Positions 12,381-25,100 of a stretch of 64,000 nucleotides of DNA are shown here, piece after piece (the first letter of the stretch is position 1; each line of letters starts with the position of its first letter). Where the stretch lies: positions 7,996,587 to 8,060,586 of the forward strand of contig NC_071333.1 in the NCBI RefSeq assembly GCF_010183535.1, written 5' to 3'. A program made the translations under genes and the position numbers. Origin of the DNA: Caenorhabditis remanei. Taxonomy: Eukaryota; Nematoda; Chromadorea; Rhabditida; Rhabditidae. The notes beneath the pieces were generated by a model. It was not told the DNA's origin. It did not search any database and saw only the letters and a program-made list of their open reading frames with translations.

Positions 12381-14355
12381 GATAAAATGTTTTTTCTGGC
12401 CGATTTTTTATTAGTTTGGCGCGCGAAGACAGATTCGTTGTAAATAAGTGCGAGGATAGTCGCTAGGTTGACCTCGAAGAAGGAGACACTGAGCAGTTAT
12501 TGATTTGTTGGTCAAACAGACATCGCAACACATGCGAGGACTGTGAAGAGTTGCAGGGCTCTCTCACGTGACAATTTTTTTTCTATCTCTCGATTTTTTT
12601 TGGCTTTCGCACACACGTTCTCTCTGATGCGCACACGGTCGCAAACAGTTGCCGTTTTGTTGGCGCCGACGACACTCGCAACATTTCGTTCGCCATTGTG
12701 AAACACATACCTTTGAGAGGGCGATTGACGATTTGACGTCGGACCATGTTAGAATGGTATCATATAAGTTAGTAAGAGAATTTCGGTGTCCGATTTGAGA
12801 AGTGGTGCTGTTTATCGTTTTTTGGCTAGAGATAGACCGAAGCGCAGTCACTCTTTGGCTCGTACCAGTCTCCGCGATGGCGAATGTGTGTGGCAGAAGG
12901 TCTCTACTGTGCCGCCTCTCTCTTCTGCCCACCCGCTCGCTCGTTTTTTGTCTTACTGTCTCTTCGAGGTCGCGCACTCTTACACTCTCGTCTTTATATC
13001 GTGTTCTTTCTTTTGACCACACACATACACCACACGCAGGGGGCCCTCGCTGGCTGGGGGGTACTGAGAAGTTGAAGGAAAGGGGGACACACAACAACAA
13101 GAAAAAAAATGAGGGAGAGGCGATTGATGGCGAATGGAAAGAGATGCACAAAAAATATTCGCTGCATCGCGAGTCGCTTTTGCGACGACGCTGCATTCGC
13201 CCTTCCCTTGATAACATGTGAGTGTCCGTCGTGTGTACATGTGTGCTTGGAAGAGCGCTTTGAACGTAACAAAAAATAAACGGACACATTCAGAAAGAAG
13301 GAAAAAAAATACTACTAAAGTAAAGGGATCTGACCTTCTTTGTATTTTAGAGATTCGCGAAATGAGATTTGGTGTTGTCTCGAGAAGGACAAGGAAATGA
13401 AGTCAATAAAAAGACAAGGGCACAGTATACGGTGATCTTTTGATCATGATTTGAGCTGGAATAAACTTACAAAACGACTGGGGTGTTAATTGAGGACTTG
13501 CTCAATTCCGAGTTGGCTGGGTCCCTGTTATTAACTTCAAACTTCTGAAAAGTATTTGTTAGCGAGAAAAGTTTAATTGTTTTCAAACATCAAAATGTTG
13601 CAGACATTGAAGTTTCACTTTCACGAAAAACTGATAAGGTGAAGCATACATGAATAGTACATGTGAATCTTCAAACCTAGAGACGGTAAAAATCAGGTCT
13701 TCAGCACTTCGGAGTAAAATACTTGAAAATACTTGCTAACGTATCAAGTGAATGAATGGAAATATCTTCTCATCTACTGTCTTTATAAGATCGAGTAATG
13801 ATAACCTTCAAATCGGTAGGCTAAGTCCGATAGAACTCCCAATGGAAATTCTCTAGAACAGGTTTTCTCTTTGCACTTTTCTGCGCGTTCTCAATGACGC
13901 GACTATTGCCTTTGTTGAACCCGATACTTCATCATGATAGCTCAGATGTAGGAGGCAAAATTGGCTGCGTGTTCAAAACGGTTTTTTGATATTTGGGGGT
14001 TATTCACATCACTTTGTAATCTACTATGAAATCACATCAATCACAAGTCATTAGATATTCAGTATATCTATCTGTTTTACTAGTCATAAATTCAAAAAGA
14101 AAAAAGGAAAGATGTCCTTACAGTTTTGTGAAGAAATTTCAAGGACTTTGGAGATCTACCATCACACTCCCAATTTACGACCTCCGTCTCTGTCTTCGTG
14201 ATCGCCGTCGCCGACAAGTATATGAAGTTTTTCCTCTACTTGTCACAGAAACTATTTGATACTTTTCTTTCTCGAATGACCTAAAGAGTCAAGCGACTAT
14301 TGTTAAACATCACGTAGCGCTTTGCAGTTTTCAGATTTGAATTCGAATTGATTAC

Positions 14356-14506
14356 CAGGTTTATTGAGCATCAACTGGTTATAACTATTCAGTTTGTTAC
14401 GTAACAACGTAATGTAGACCAACTTCGCCATGTCTTGATTCTGATTAGGGATGGAATTCGGAATGGGACCCGTATTCGGATTCTGATTTGACTCCGAGTC
14501 TCCCAT
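14356..14506 (-). CDS. Candidate alternative first exon of the MYRF gene
   Basis: An ATG at 14506 opens MGDSESNQNPNTGPIPNS, an asparagine/proline-rich peptide of 50 codons. It ends in CCTG|gtaatc, a good donor in phase 1. The MYRF exon 12380-12280 contains an internal acceptor (ctgttacag) that would accept exactly phase 1 and continue E-G-M-N-D. The exon is on the same strand, about 2.1 kb upstream. Without transcripts this stays an inference; it could also be an independent small ORF. Confidence 0.5.
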
Positions 14507-16105
14507 TTTTGGTCACTGAATTGAAACAATATAACGGAATAAAAGGAAAGTAACGAGCAGATTGGAAAAGAGAAACGAAAAATGAAGAAGTGAAAATGAT
14601 AGTGTGGTCGGAGATAGAAGAGTGGTTTAACGTGGAGAGAACTTCGAATGTAGATCTTTTTTGACAAATGATAACTTCACTCAAGGTTACCAGAAACAGA
14701 ACAAATCTTCCGCTACTCGAATAAAACGCATGTTGCGGTTTTTGGTTTGCAAAGATTGCGAATAACCCATCCGGAGTAGTTGAAACGGTTCGTCTTGTAT
14801 CGAAAGCTTGAATTAATTTTTGAATTTGTTTTATAAAACATGGTTTTTTGTACAGAGAATGACTACTGTTACATGTTGTTTAGAGCATAACTAAAGAAGG
14901 AGTATTTACAAGAAAAGAAAGTTTAAAAGACTAGTCACGTTCCAAGTTAAAAAAAGGCTAGTATTACCAAATGTAGAAAGAAAACTACATCAAAGAGCTA
15001 AACTTGTCCTCCCGAATGTAGAAATATTTTATGAACATTGGAAACGAACTACAATCAAAAGTAGGTAGTCAACATTTAGGAAACGAAAGAAAACTTTTTG
15101 TGATAAAATCGCACGTATATCACCTGAAAGGAAATGAGTTCTTATGTACAATCATATGTAAGCATGACTGAGGGAAAAATGTAAAGTAAAATTCCCAGAC
15201 TTACTTCTATTATAATCAGGATAAGGGCGTGTACTTATGATACTAAGCTTTTTGTACTTTTATTGCTCGCTACTTATCCTGAGATCTAAATATTTATAAA
15301 GTTCAATCGAAACATGGTTTCTTTCAGATGCATAATATCGGTATACGGGATATTCAGATAGTGAATCACTTTTCCAGAGTCTATGGCACAAAAATCAAAG
15401 AAAGAAATGGAATGGCAAATGAATTTCGGAAAAAGTGCAAGTTTGCATTTTCCCACACCTACCCAAAACGAGTCAGCAGGGGAGACATCGGGTGCCAGGC
15501 ACACTGATAAGCTAATGTTGGAGGCCCATTCTATAGTTTTCCCCTTTTAAATGATGTTGTTGGCTGATAAGGAAAGCCCAATATGGCATTGTTCTGGTTT
15601 GCACTTTTTTGATCTTGCTGCAGATCACTAGAATCTTCCTAAATTTCCAGTTTGATCTCGACCCTTTTTTTAGTATCGTTAATTTTTTGTAGATTCTTCA
15701 TGTTTTTTTGGTTCTGAACACCGGTTAGAAAATGTGTTCGTCTTCAAAGATCTTCTTATCTAAAAATTCTTTTGTTCCTCGCCGAAACTCTATCTGTTCG
15801 TTAGAATCTACCGAATGTAAAATACATCATTCGTATACCTAGCCATTCCTCAATATCTTTACATGAAATCTACAATGCATAGTTTTTCAATTTAGGTCAC
15901 TTCTCTTAGCAATCAACAAGTACCTACTAACACGAGGCAAACATGTTTGTTACTTAGATACCTAAAATCTGGTCATTGATCCTTACATTAGTTCTATATT
16001 GAATAAGTCAGGAATGAAAACCTAGATAATTACACTCAAAAAAGATACACTCAAAGAGCCAGTTGCATTCAAATTGTATAGCATAAAAGTTATTATGCAT
16101 ACTAG

Positions 16106-16345
16106 TTATGAACGAGCTCGAAGTCTCCGCACGTCGGATTGTGGATGAGGGCGCACGCGCCAAGAAAGGGCATTCGCACTATGCAACATGAGGAAACACT
16201 CACGACGCCATCGCCGCTTGGCACGCTCCGGCTCGGGCCCGTCGAGCCCAATGGATCTGCCAATAGTCGACACTAATTCTAGGAGCCTTATATATGCAGC
16301 TGCGCACTTCGCTCTCATGGGCCGTGACATGAGAAATAGAATGCG
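16106..16345. other. GC-rich island with local hairpins
   Basis: About 240 bases that are visibly much richer in G+C than the surrounding AT-rich DNA. It contains inverted repeats such as ggctcg/cgagcc around 16231-16250 and the palindrome ggcgcacgcgcc near 16149. A TATATA element and a CAGCTG E-box lie at 16289-16301. The minus strand is open for 74 codons with arginine-rich content typical of GC-rich noncoding DNA. It may be a promoter, enhancer or structured RNA; I cannot decide. Confidence 0.35.
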
Positions 16346-17586
16346 GAAGTCGGAGTGTAATAAATGTACTTTTCCCGAAAGTTGTTAGCGAATATGTGAT
16401 GGATTAACATCACGCTATCTGAATTGGAGGCTTTGTAAATTATTTTTGAGGGTAGCGGTGTGAAAGCAAATGTGAAAAACAATGAGTATGCGTGAAGTTT
16501 GAAGAAGGAATTTCAGATGCCTCGAGAAAACATAATTGAATGTCATGGAAATTGCTTGTTCCTAATCTCTACGAAAGTAACTCGTAATTAGAAGATGATT
16601 GGGCAGATCAAATGTGTGAATCTGCAAGTTTGAAGTTTTTAACGAAATAAGCACAGGAATGCTTTGTTATAAAACAAAGCAACTTGTAGAAATGAAATGA
16701 GATCAGAATTTGTGAAGATCCAAAGACTGAGCAAAACCCCAATCAGCATAAATCAAAAAGTGGCAGTGTCTGGCACTTGCTCTTTTGCTCTAATCCACAT
16801 CACCTGCAGTCACATTGAGTCGCCAACTGCCTCTCAAAATTCTATCGTCGGGAAAGAAGTTTCAATTTGAAACACGAGTGATTTCACAAAAAATGTATCA
16901 TCTGAATCAAAAAATCACACTGTTTTCCAAAAACTATTGGAGCAAACGGGCTGATTCCTAAAGTTGATCTTGATCTTCATAAGGAAAACTCAAAAATTGC
17001 AATTGGTTTGTGAGGTTTCTACAAATTAAAAAAAATTGTGTTCAGTTGAACTTTGGAGCGAGTCACTACTCCATATTTATTTTTACTCAATTCTATTAAT
17101 TAAAAACAATAGACTAGCGTTTCAAACCTAAAAAGTTTTCAAAGTTTTCAAACCTAAAAAGATCAGAATTGATGCAAAGCAGTTGGAGGAAAAAACGCAA
17201 CGTTTTCTTGAGGTTTTTTTCAAAATCAGGAATTTGAATTAGCTAAATGACAGTTACATATTGAGAAATTGTTGTAATATTTAACTCTTAACTCGATAAA
17301 TAATTTATTTAGTTGTCTTAACATCGTATTTCGTACTGTAGAATTGTTCTTTTTTTCAATTCAAAGCCATCACCTCAGAACAATTTGTTTTTTACCTGTC
17401 TACTGAATTTACAGCTATTTGGTTATAAACTTTCTACCAAATCTTTGTGTAGGTCCAATGATGACCACCTAGTTAACACATCGCTACCCATTACAGTATC
17501 TTTCAACACTCTTCTGCCAAATATTTGAGTGAACGTATTATCTTTGCGCACCAAACATTTTAACACCTCCAATTTTTCCCACTTAC

Positions 17587-17629
17587 CGAACTCCTCGTAT
17601 CCGGGAGGGTATCCATTTCCTGGTAACAT
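17587..17629 (-). CDS. Candidate distal first exon of the MYRF gene
   Basis: The ATG at 17629 opens a short peptide, MLPGNGYPPGYEEF, then a strong donor (G|gtaagtggg) in phase 1. The same internal acceptor in MYRF exon 1 (ctgttacag before position 12359) would continue the frame as E-E-G-M-N-D, giving a 5.2 kb first intron. A proline/glycine-rich start followed by an acidic stretch suits a transactivation region. An acceptor-like cttccag lies shortly upstream of the ATG. Phase match and strand support the call; no transcript evidence. Confidence 0.55.
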
Positions 17630-19551
17630 TGTCACTTCATTCGCTGTACTTTGTTAGAGTAGATTCTGGAAGGAATTATATTCGAAAAAGTTGCGAAAAA
17701 TTTCAAAAATCACAGAATTGGTTAAATAAGGAACGGGATGGCACGAAAATGTTGAGTGCTTTTCGAAACTGCGCAGGTTGAAAAAACCGAGGAAGAGGAA
17801 AAGATGCGAGAGAAAATATCGGATGGAACGATAGAAAAAACTGCCATTCTCTCTTTCTTTCTTCTTCTTTTTTTATTTTCACGTACAGGTGGTAAGGACA
17901 GAGAGTGCGCAACGGACAGTTGACGTTTGCCGAGAACCCCCTCCGAAAAAAGATGTCTCACCACCAGGTACACTATTTTTGAGAGCGTGCCGACAGCCTC
18001 GACTCTTTGAAAGAGAAAAAAGAACCGGTTATTTTTAGGAAGACAGTGGAAGAAGAATGAAAATTATTGGGCAGACATGAACCTCGGTTTCGCGAGAATT
18101 GAAACTTCAAAACACCGGATAAATAGGGTTATGGTAACGCAAATGTTCTTCGAATACAAAAACATTGAAGATTTGAAGTCTTCTGATTTACCAAGAACAC
18201 TAAGCCACCAAGGACGCATTCTCATGTTCTGATCAAGAAAATGAAGAAAAAAACAACAGGATGATGATGAAATGGCTTTTTAGATAATGAATCTACTAAG
18301 TAAAGATTTTTTAGATTTCTTTTCAAAAAACTGTCATCATTTTCAATCAGATTCATTGTTCCTCTGAGAGCCAGGATATAGGCTTCTGTCAAAAACACTC
18401 AAAAACAAATGAAAAAACAGACAGGAACATCGGAATTATTGGAAAGTGTTTTGAACATTGCGAAAGGTTACGTACTTTGAAGGTTATTGTGAAAACAACA
18501 TCCTGAAACAACAAGTGCGTACAATTGTGGCATTGGAAATTTCAGTTTGGAAAGTGAAAATATCATACTGTAGTTATACTCCCTAAGTTAAACAAGCTAT
18601 GTTAATCAAAACAATGTACACCTCCTACATCTGATAAGAACACATGCATGTGACTATTTTAAGAAACATTATAGAATATTGCAAAACATAAAAATATGCA
18701 GATTATTTTAAATATGTCGGATTTTGTAGAGAAATTATAAGTTGGTATATAATGCGAAATGACGTGACATAATCTGAAATAAAATAAAATGAAAAATGAA
18801 AGAAGAATGATGTTTGAAGACCCCGTGCTTTTATATATAAGAAAGTATGGCAAGTGAACTGGAAGATTTCAGAGGAAGATACCGAAGAGATGTTCACACT
18901 TCAATGAAAATGACGAAACGAAAAATGACCTACTCGTAAACAAATTACGTGCTTAGAGTAAAAATTTGGTATGAAAAATAGTTTGGTGTACAAGGGTTGA
19001 ATAAAATGTATGTTAACTTGAAACAAAAAGGAATGAATTGTCAAGTTGTCGTATCAGCAAAACTGACAGTTCCGAGTCGAACCAAATTGACATGTGTCTG
19101 TTTCAAATGACCGAAATGCAACGCTCTGCTCATTTTTTTGCTGTTTCATCAGTACCTTGTAGTTCTCTTACTTTTTCCAACTATTTTCTGTTTGCTGACT
19201 CTTTCCTTTACTAAGTTATCATCATTTCCTCCGATCGAACATCTCTCCGCGTGCTAATACCCCGTTGGATGCTGTGTTCCTCAATATTCAATGAGTGACC
19301 GGAGAGAAGGAGCGACATAGTGTACGTATATCAGAGGGTACAGAAACAAAAACGAAAAACTACGACGCTCCTCGCCTCTTGTTTATCGGTGTCGATTTAC
19401 GGAAAGGGTGACGTGTTCAACACTAAATATGGATTGCCGCCAAATAATCACTGATATGACAACGTTTTTCAAAACTTTCCATTCCAGTTTTTTTCCTAAT
19501 TTTTTCTCTTTTGTTTGATATGAAAAATATCGATTTCATTCATTGCAGGAG
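17630..19551. other. Intergenic, upstream of nucb-1
   Basis: Divergent promoter space between the distal MYRF exon (-) and nucb-1 (+). AT-rich with scattered open frames of no recognisable content. The bases just before the nucb-1 ATG (cattgcag, ending at 19548) look like a trans-splice acceptor. Confidence 0.5.
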
Positions 19552-21593
19552 ATGATTAAGCCTCTAGTCATACTTGTGGTAGTGTTATTTAATGGAATCG
19601 TGTGTCCTCCTCCATTGAGGCAGCAAGCTCAGCAGGCTCAGGCACAAGATAACGCTCAACAACATAATCAAGTAAGTTGCATCTTTTATCGTTCAGAAAG
19701 CAAACATTTTAATTGAAAACTTTATAGGAAGCTACGGGACAGCAACAAGGAGAAGCTGCACAAAATACGGAACAGCAGGGAGAGTATGACGGTCGTCATC
19801 CAGTGAGTTTCTTTCCTTCCATGAAGTTTCAAACGGTTTTCTGTTTCCCAGGGGTACCAATTCGCCTACACAAAGTATCTAGAAGAAGTTGTCAAAATTC
19901 TGGAGAGCGACCCAAAGTTTAACGAGCGGCTGAAGAACATGAAGGAGGATGATATCAAGGTATCCCACTCAGCTTTGATAAAAAAAAGTCAAATATTGAC
20001 ACTTTAGGCTGGAAACATTGCTGATCATATCGATGATCTCCCGCAAGAAGTGTTTGACAAGCTGCACAAAGCCAAATTCGATGAAATTGAGAGGCTTCGG
20101 AAACAAATTGAAGAGCAAATTAAGGTTGGCAACTTATCTGAAAGTTTCCTACCCACAACAAATAAATTTCAGTTAGATGGAGGTGCTCACAACATCAAGA
20201 TGCCAGACCATCTTGACGTGCAAGAGCTCGAGAAGTTCCACAAGGAGGACTTGAGAAAGCTCATCCAGAAGACAGTTGCAGACATGAATGCAATGGATGA
20301 TCAAAGAAAAGAAGATTTCAAGCAATATGAGATGAAGAAACAAGCGGAAGAAGACCACAAATTGGCGCAAATGACTCCAGAAGAGCGTGAGAAAGCGAAA
20401 TTGGAACATGAAGAGTCTATCAAGCGTCACAATGACCACGAGAAACTGAAGCACCCAGGAAGCAAGGATCAACTTCAAGAAGTTTGGGAGGAGAGTGACC
20501 ATGTGAGTCTTGACAGATATTTGATTAATCTTAACCTACTGGTTTTGTTGGAAATGCTTCTGAAAATGATAAAAGTAACAAATTACTTCACCAAAATTTG
20601 TTCTATAAGAAATATTTCAATTTTTACGATTACAGCTAGAAAAAGACCAATATGACCCAAAAACTTTCTTTGCACTTCACGATTTGAATGGAGACGGATT
20701 CTGGAATGATTTTGAGCTCGAGTCCCTTTTCCAACTTGAGCTGGAAAAGATGTACAATGAAACTAACCCAGATGATGACATGAAGGAGAGAGCCGAGGAG
20801 ATGTACAGAATGAGAGAGCACGTGATGAAGCAAATTGATGTCAACCAGGACCGTATGATTTCAATGGAAGAATTTTTAAATGATGCTGACAATCAAAACT
20901 CCAATCCACCCAAGCAACAAGAGGCATGGGAGGATCTTGGACAAAAGAAGGTCGGTTCTTTATGATAGATTGGAATCAACTACATATTTCTGAAATTTAA
21001 GGTGTATACTGATGAGGAACTCCAACAGTTCGAAGCGCAATATGCTAAACAACAAGGTAATCGGGGCGTAGAAGGCATTTCTACTTATAAACTAACATTT
21101 TTTGAGTTTCCTTTCATATTCTAACAATTGGGATGCATGCTAACAGTAAACCGATATTTTGAAATGCCTTACTTAGATTATTAATTTTTAACTAGGATGG
21201 GGAGAACATGCGTATGACCCACAACAAGTTGCTTCAGACCAAATTCATCAGCAGCCAGCTCAACAACAACCACAGGTAGTAATTGGTGACGTCATAATAA
21301 GAAGATTGTTACTTTGACTTTTGCAGGCACAGCAACAAGTCCATCCTGCCCAACAACAACCAATTCAACCGGTTAACAACCACGCTCCGCCACCTGTTAT
21401 GAATGCGCAACCACATGTGCAACAGGTACCGGAAACCTGACATTAAAATTGTGCAACTGTCCGAATTTTACAGCAGCAACCTCCACAGCAGCCACCACAG
21501 CAGCCACCACAGCAGCCACCACAACAGAATTTGCCACCGGTACATCACGAGCCTATCCAAGACCACACAAAAGACCCGACATACGGAATCTAA
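19552..21593 (+). CDS. nucb-1: Nucleobindin (Golgi/secretory calcium-binding protein)
   Basis: Ten exons: 19552-19671, 19728-19802, 19852-19959, 20008-20124, 20173-20502, 20636-20950, 21002-21056, 21196-21275, 21327-21425 and 21474-21593; 472 residues. A signal peptide (about 1-18, MIKPLVILVVVLFNGIVC) precedes a Q/A-rich stretch. The body matches vertebrate nucleobindins: YLEEVVKILESD, DFKQYEMKK, EEREKAKLEHEESIKRH, then two EF-hands with good ligands at about 266-277 (DLNGDGFWNDFE) and 318-329 (DVNQDRMISMEE), separated by an acidic segment ending RMREHVMKQ. The C-terminus is very glutamine/proline-rich (12-base repeats at 21477-21528). Nucleobindins store calcium in the Golgi and bind G-alpha subunits. 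The adjacency to sex-1 agrees with C. elegans as I recall it (F44A6.1/F44A6.2), which supports the symbol. Confidence 0.95.
21477..21528 (+). repeat. 12-base coding repeat (Q-Q-P-P) in nucb-1
   Basis: Near-perfect tandem copies of cagcagccacca encode Gln-Gln-Pro-Pro units in the last exon. This is typical replication-slippage sequence and probably varies in length between strains. Confidence 0.8.
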
Positions 21594-22176
21594 ATTGAAT
21601 ATTGTGTCAGTTATAAAAAGTCAGTAAAACTATATCTCTCTAATTTAAAATTATTGGTTGACACAAGTTTTATTGTCGAGACCCGGGTTGTACAATTGTT
21701 TCTCCCATTCTTTCCTGTTTTTTTCCCTAAGCACATTCTGTCATGGCCATTTCTTGTCGGTTTATTTCTGTTGACTGGAGCAGCTTATTTCAAGTTGAAC
21801 TATAACTGCATATTATGAAATGAAGGCATTTGTGAGCAATTTTTTCAACTCGGGGACCAAAGTTTTGTGTCTGAGTCGTTTCTTACTACAACATGTAAAT
21901 CTTGAATATACTTTACTTTAGAATCTTTAAACCAGTTAGAAGGGCACAGTTCAATCTGGCCAGAATGCAGATGATAATGATGTTTGAATTTCAAAAAAAG
22001 AAGGAAAATTACAAAAAACGGGAATACAATAGGATTCATATTAACTGACACAGCCACAATAAAGGCGAAGAAGCAAACGGGAGGAGGGAAGAAAAGAGAA
22101 TGGGTATATTAAAGCAAAAAATTTGTTGAAAATCATCAATGGAATGATTGTGACGGAGAATTTGAAGATCACTATT
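21594..22176. other. Intergenic between nucb-1 and sex-1 (tail to tail)
   Basis: Holds both 3' untranslated regions. The minus-strand open frame at 21845-22057 has no splice or homology support. No other feature seen. Confidence 0.6.
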
Positions 22177-25100
22177 TTAGCATTCAATTGCAGTTTGTGA
22201 TGCTGGATGATGGGAGTATTGGTTCTGAAATGTTCACTATTAAAAACTATTCTTAGCGAATAGATTTCTAAATGTATACCTCTTGGTTGTAGGTAACCGG
22301 TACGGCCTCTGGAACGATTCGGAAAACTTCGGTGAAGAGTACTGGCAGATGAAGAATTGCACTGTTTTCTCGAAGCATCTGATTGATGAGTTTGTCATGC
22401 ATTTCGTCTAAAAAAAGAATATATTTGGTAATTTATCACATGAAGAAAGTAAAGAAAACTTACTGAGCTTGTTCAGCGACGGTATCACTTTCATAAGGTT
22501 GCCGAAAACCTCATGCCCATCGGGTCTAGCCATCATTTTGATTTGGAGTGATTGTTGATACAAATCGTGGATGTTGACCAATTCAATGGCACTCCGGAAG
22601 CGACTTGACGTTTCATGTGCCGGATTGAGTGGTTGTACGAGCATCAGAGCAATAAACAATGCAAGATCGTGGTCGGTGGTTCCAATGGATAGAATGTAGT
22701 TGGTGATTTTTAACATGTCATCAGCCAAGGCTCCGTACAAAAGTGTCAGTGCTTTGAAATCTATGAGCCGTCCATCTTCCAACATCAATCCCTTTGCTGA
22801 CAATGCTCGGCAAACTCTTAGAAGATAGATTGGGAACATGTTAGTCTTCAGAAGAACTGCTTTGTCGTTGCCCTGGAGGAATGACAATTGTGGAAGATCC
22901 CGAATGAAACCGACAGCATTTTGAATTTCACGATCCATCTCATGTGCGTAGATTTGCCATGCATTGAGACGATTTGTTTTGAGATCATTACTGCATTCCT
23001 GTAATAAAATCAAAATTAGAATAATCATTTTTTCGGATCACAAATCTCACCAAGTTGAAACTTTTGGCGATCATGCTTCTGACTTTTTGATCGGTGTAGC
23101 TGCTGTGCGACATGTGAAGCTGGATGATTTTTTCGGCAATCTGGAATTTAAAATAAAGAAAATGCGAGAGTTATTTTCCACGAAAACATACCGCGAGACA
23201 TCTCTCATTTGGTTCTGGGGATGAGCTGGTAGAGACAAAACCATCGGAGTTTGGACTCAAATGTTGCTCTTTGTTTTTCGATCGAATATGACGGACAGCT
23301 GAAGAAAATTATGAAATTATCCATGATATGGTGTGATTTTCAATTATTTGAGGATCTTGATAAAATAATGATGCTTCAAACATCTCATCAACTAGAAGGA
23401 CACTCATAAATTATTGCTTGTGTAACCAAAGCTGACTAAATTGCGTCAGGTGTGACATTGAAACTGCACACATGATCCTCAAGTGTCGAAAACTTACAAT
23501 CTTTTGACATTCCTGCCTCGACGCATTTTCGGAATCGACAGTATTGGCATCGGTTGCGACTGTCACGACGGATTTCACAGATTTGCTGTTTCAAACATCG
23601 GTAATCAATCTTTCGCTGGATGCTCCGACGGAAGAAGCCCTGGAAACATTTGCAATGAGATTCACAGCAAAAGACCTTTACATGTGCCCAAGAGTACGTA
23701 GAGGTGTGAAAGATTTACTGCCTTTGTTTCCTTTTGAATTCAGTTTTTTGCGGTGTCCTTCTTTTTTTTTTAAAGATTCAAGATGTGAAATGGAATGTGC
23801 TGAGACGGAGACGAACAAAAAAACATTTGAATTTCAATTAACTCTAAGTACCAATTCTTCATGTACCAGTACGTACCAAAATGTTCCCTCTGTTTCTTTT
23901 TTTTCTCAACATCCACCTCCAACCATAAATTATTACCCCTCATTATATTTGCTGAGAATGAAGGAGAGTCTTGCCTCTTCTTTCTTTCTTGTTAGTATGC
24001 ATCCCAAACACTCACACAATAGATGAGAGGGTCCCTAATGCACATACCAACGTACAGTCTTCAGTTGATTGCGCAACATTCGGAAGGAAAAGCTCTCATT
24101 CTCTTTCCTCCACAAGAGTGAACAAGGAAAACAAAAAACACAGTGAATGGATCGTAAATATAGGTTGGAGGAGAGAAATAACATGGGATGGTGAGAAAAG
24201 AAGGATTTATGATGAGTCTAGGGTTTCATTAAACCCAAGGGGACGTTATTAGTGGTCCCTCTTATAACCTCCTCTTACCTTGCAACCCTCGCATGACGTC
24301 ACTCCATAATGATAGCCACTCGCTTTGTCTCCGCAGACTTTGCAGTATGTGGGTGCCTTCCCGATAGTATGACGTTGAGTGACAGGACCGTTCGTTAAAG
24401 AATCAGGTGACAATGAGGAATTTGATAGGGTTACTGAAAAAATGTTCTCATACATATATGACATCTAATTGGTCGTTATCGGTCTCAAGGGATAGTACCA
24501 TTCAGTCCGATTTGAATAGGTTTTTTGGTTGTAAAGTACTGTCAAGCACAGGTATCATATTTGCATTTGTTCTTTTATCAAGAATGACGTGATGTTGTTT
24601 GCCAAGCTATCCTGGTCCCGTTCTCTCTTTCTCCTCTCACGCGTAAAACTGTCTTAAGCCTTTAGCCACATCTACAAGAACCGTCATATGTTGAGCTGTC
24701 TCGTTTTTATGCCACGTCTTCTTCATCCCTCTCCTTCTCTTTTATTACAATTCTTCCGCCCGCTCTCACTCTCTTCACCTCTCCTCCCTTCCCATCGGCG
24801 TTCTTTTACGATCAACCATACATCACTGTGGATTCAGGCAGCGGACCCCCCTCAAAGATGATCGAATGGAGGAGATTATTGCGCAATCACGTCATAGCCG
24901 CCTTAAGATTTATACTACGGGAGAACGTCGTCTTCAAACAAAAAAGTGCTGCGTATTTTTTCTTCGACTTTACACTTTTTCAGATTTGGTTTTGTCCGAA
25001 AGACATCTCAAGATTGTGGAATCTACCTCTATGTATTGGAGTTTCTAATTCAACACTCTCCCATTCTCACTCTCTCATCAATTAAATGTGAGGAAAAGAT

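Larger units (their letters stand above)
12381..17586. other. Upstream region / long first introns of the MYRF gene
   Basis: Apart from the candidate exon at 14356-14506, this holds no gene I can support. Bases 12550-13060 are rich in CTCTC-type pyrimidine and CA tracts on the plus strand, which create a 241-codon minus-strand open frame (12564-13289) with promoter-like low complexity. A GC-rich island sits at 16106-16345. The rest is AT-rich and probably regulatory. Confidence 0.5.

Noticed and set aside
13031..13043. CGCAGGG core resembling the MEX motif of X-chromosome dosage-compensation sites
   Set aside because: One mismatch from the GCGCAGGG core I remember, single occurrence, in low-complexity CA/G-rich DNA; too common to call.
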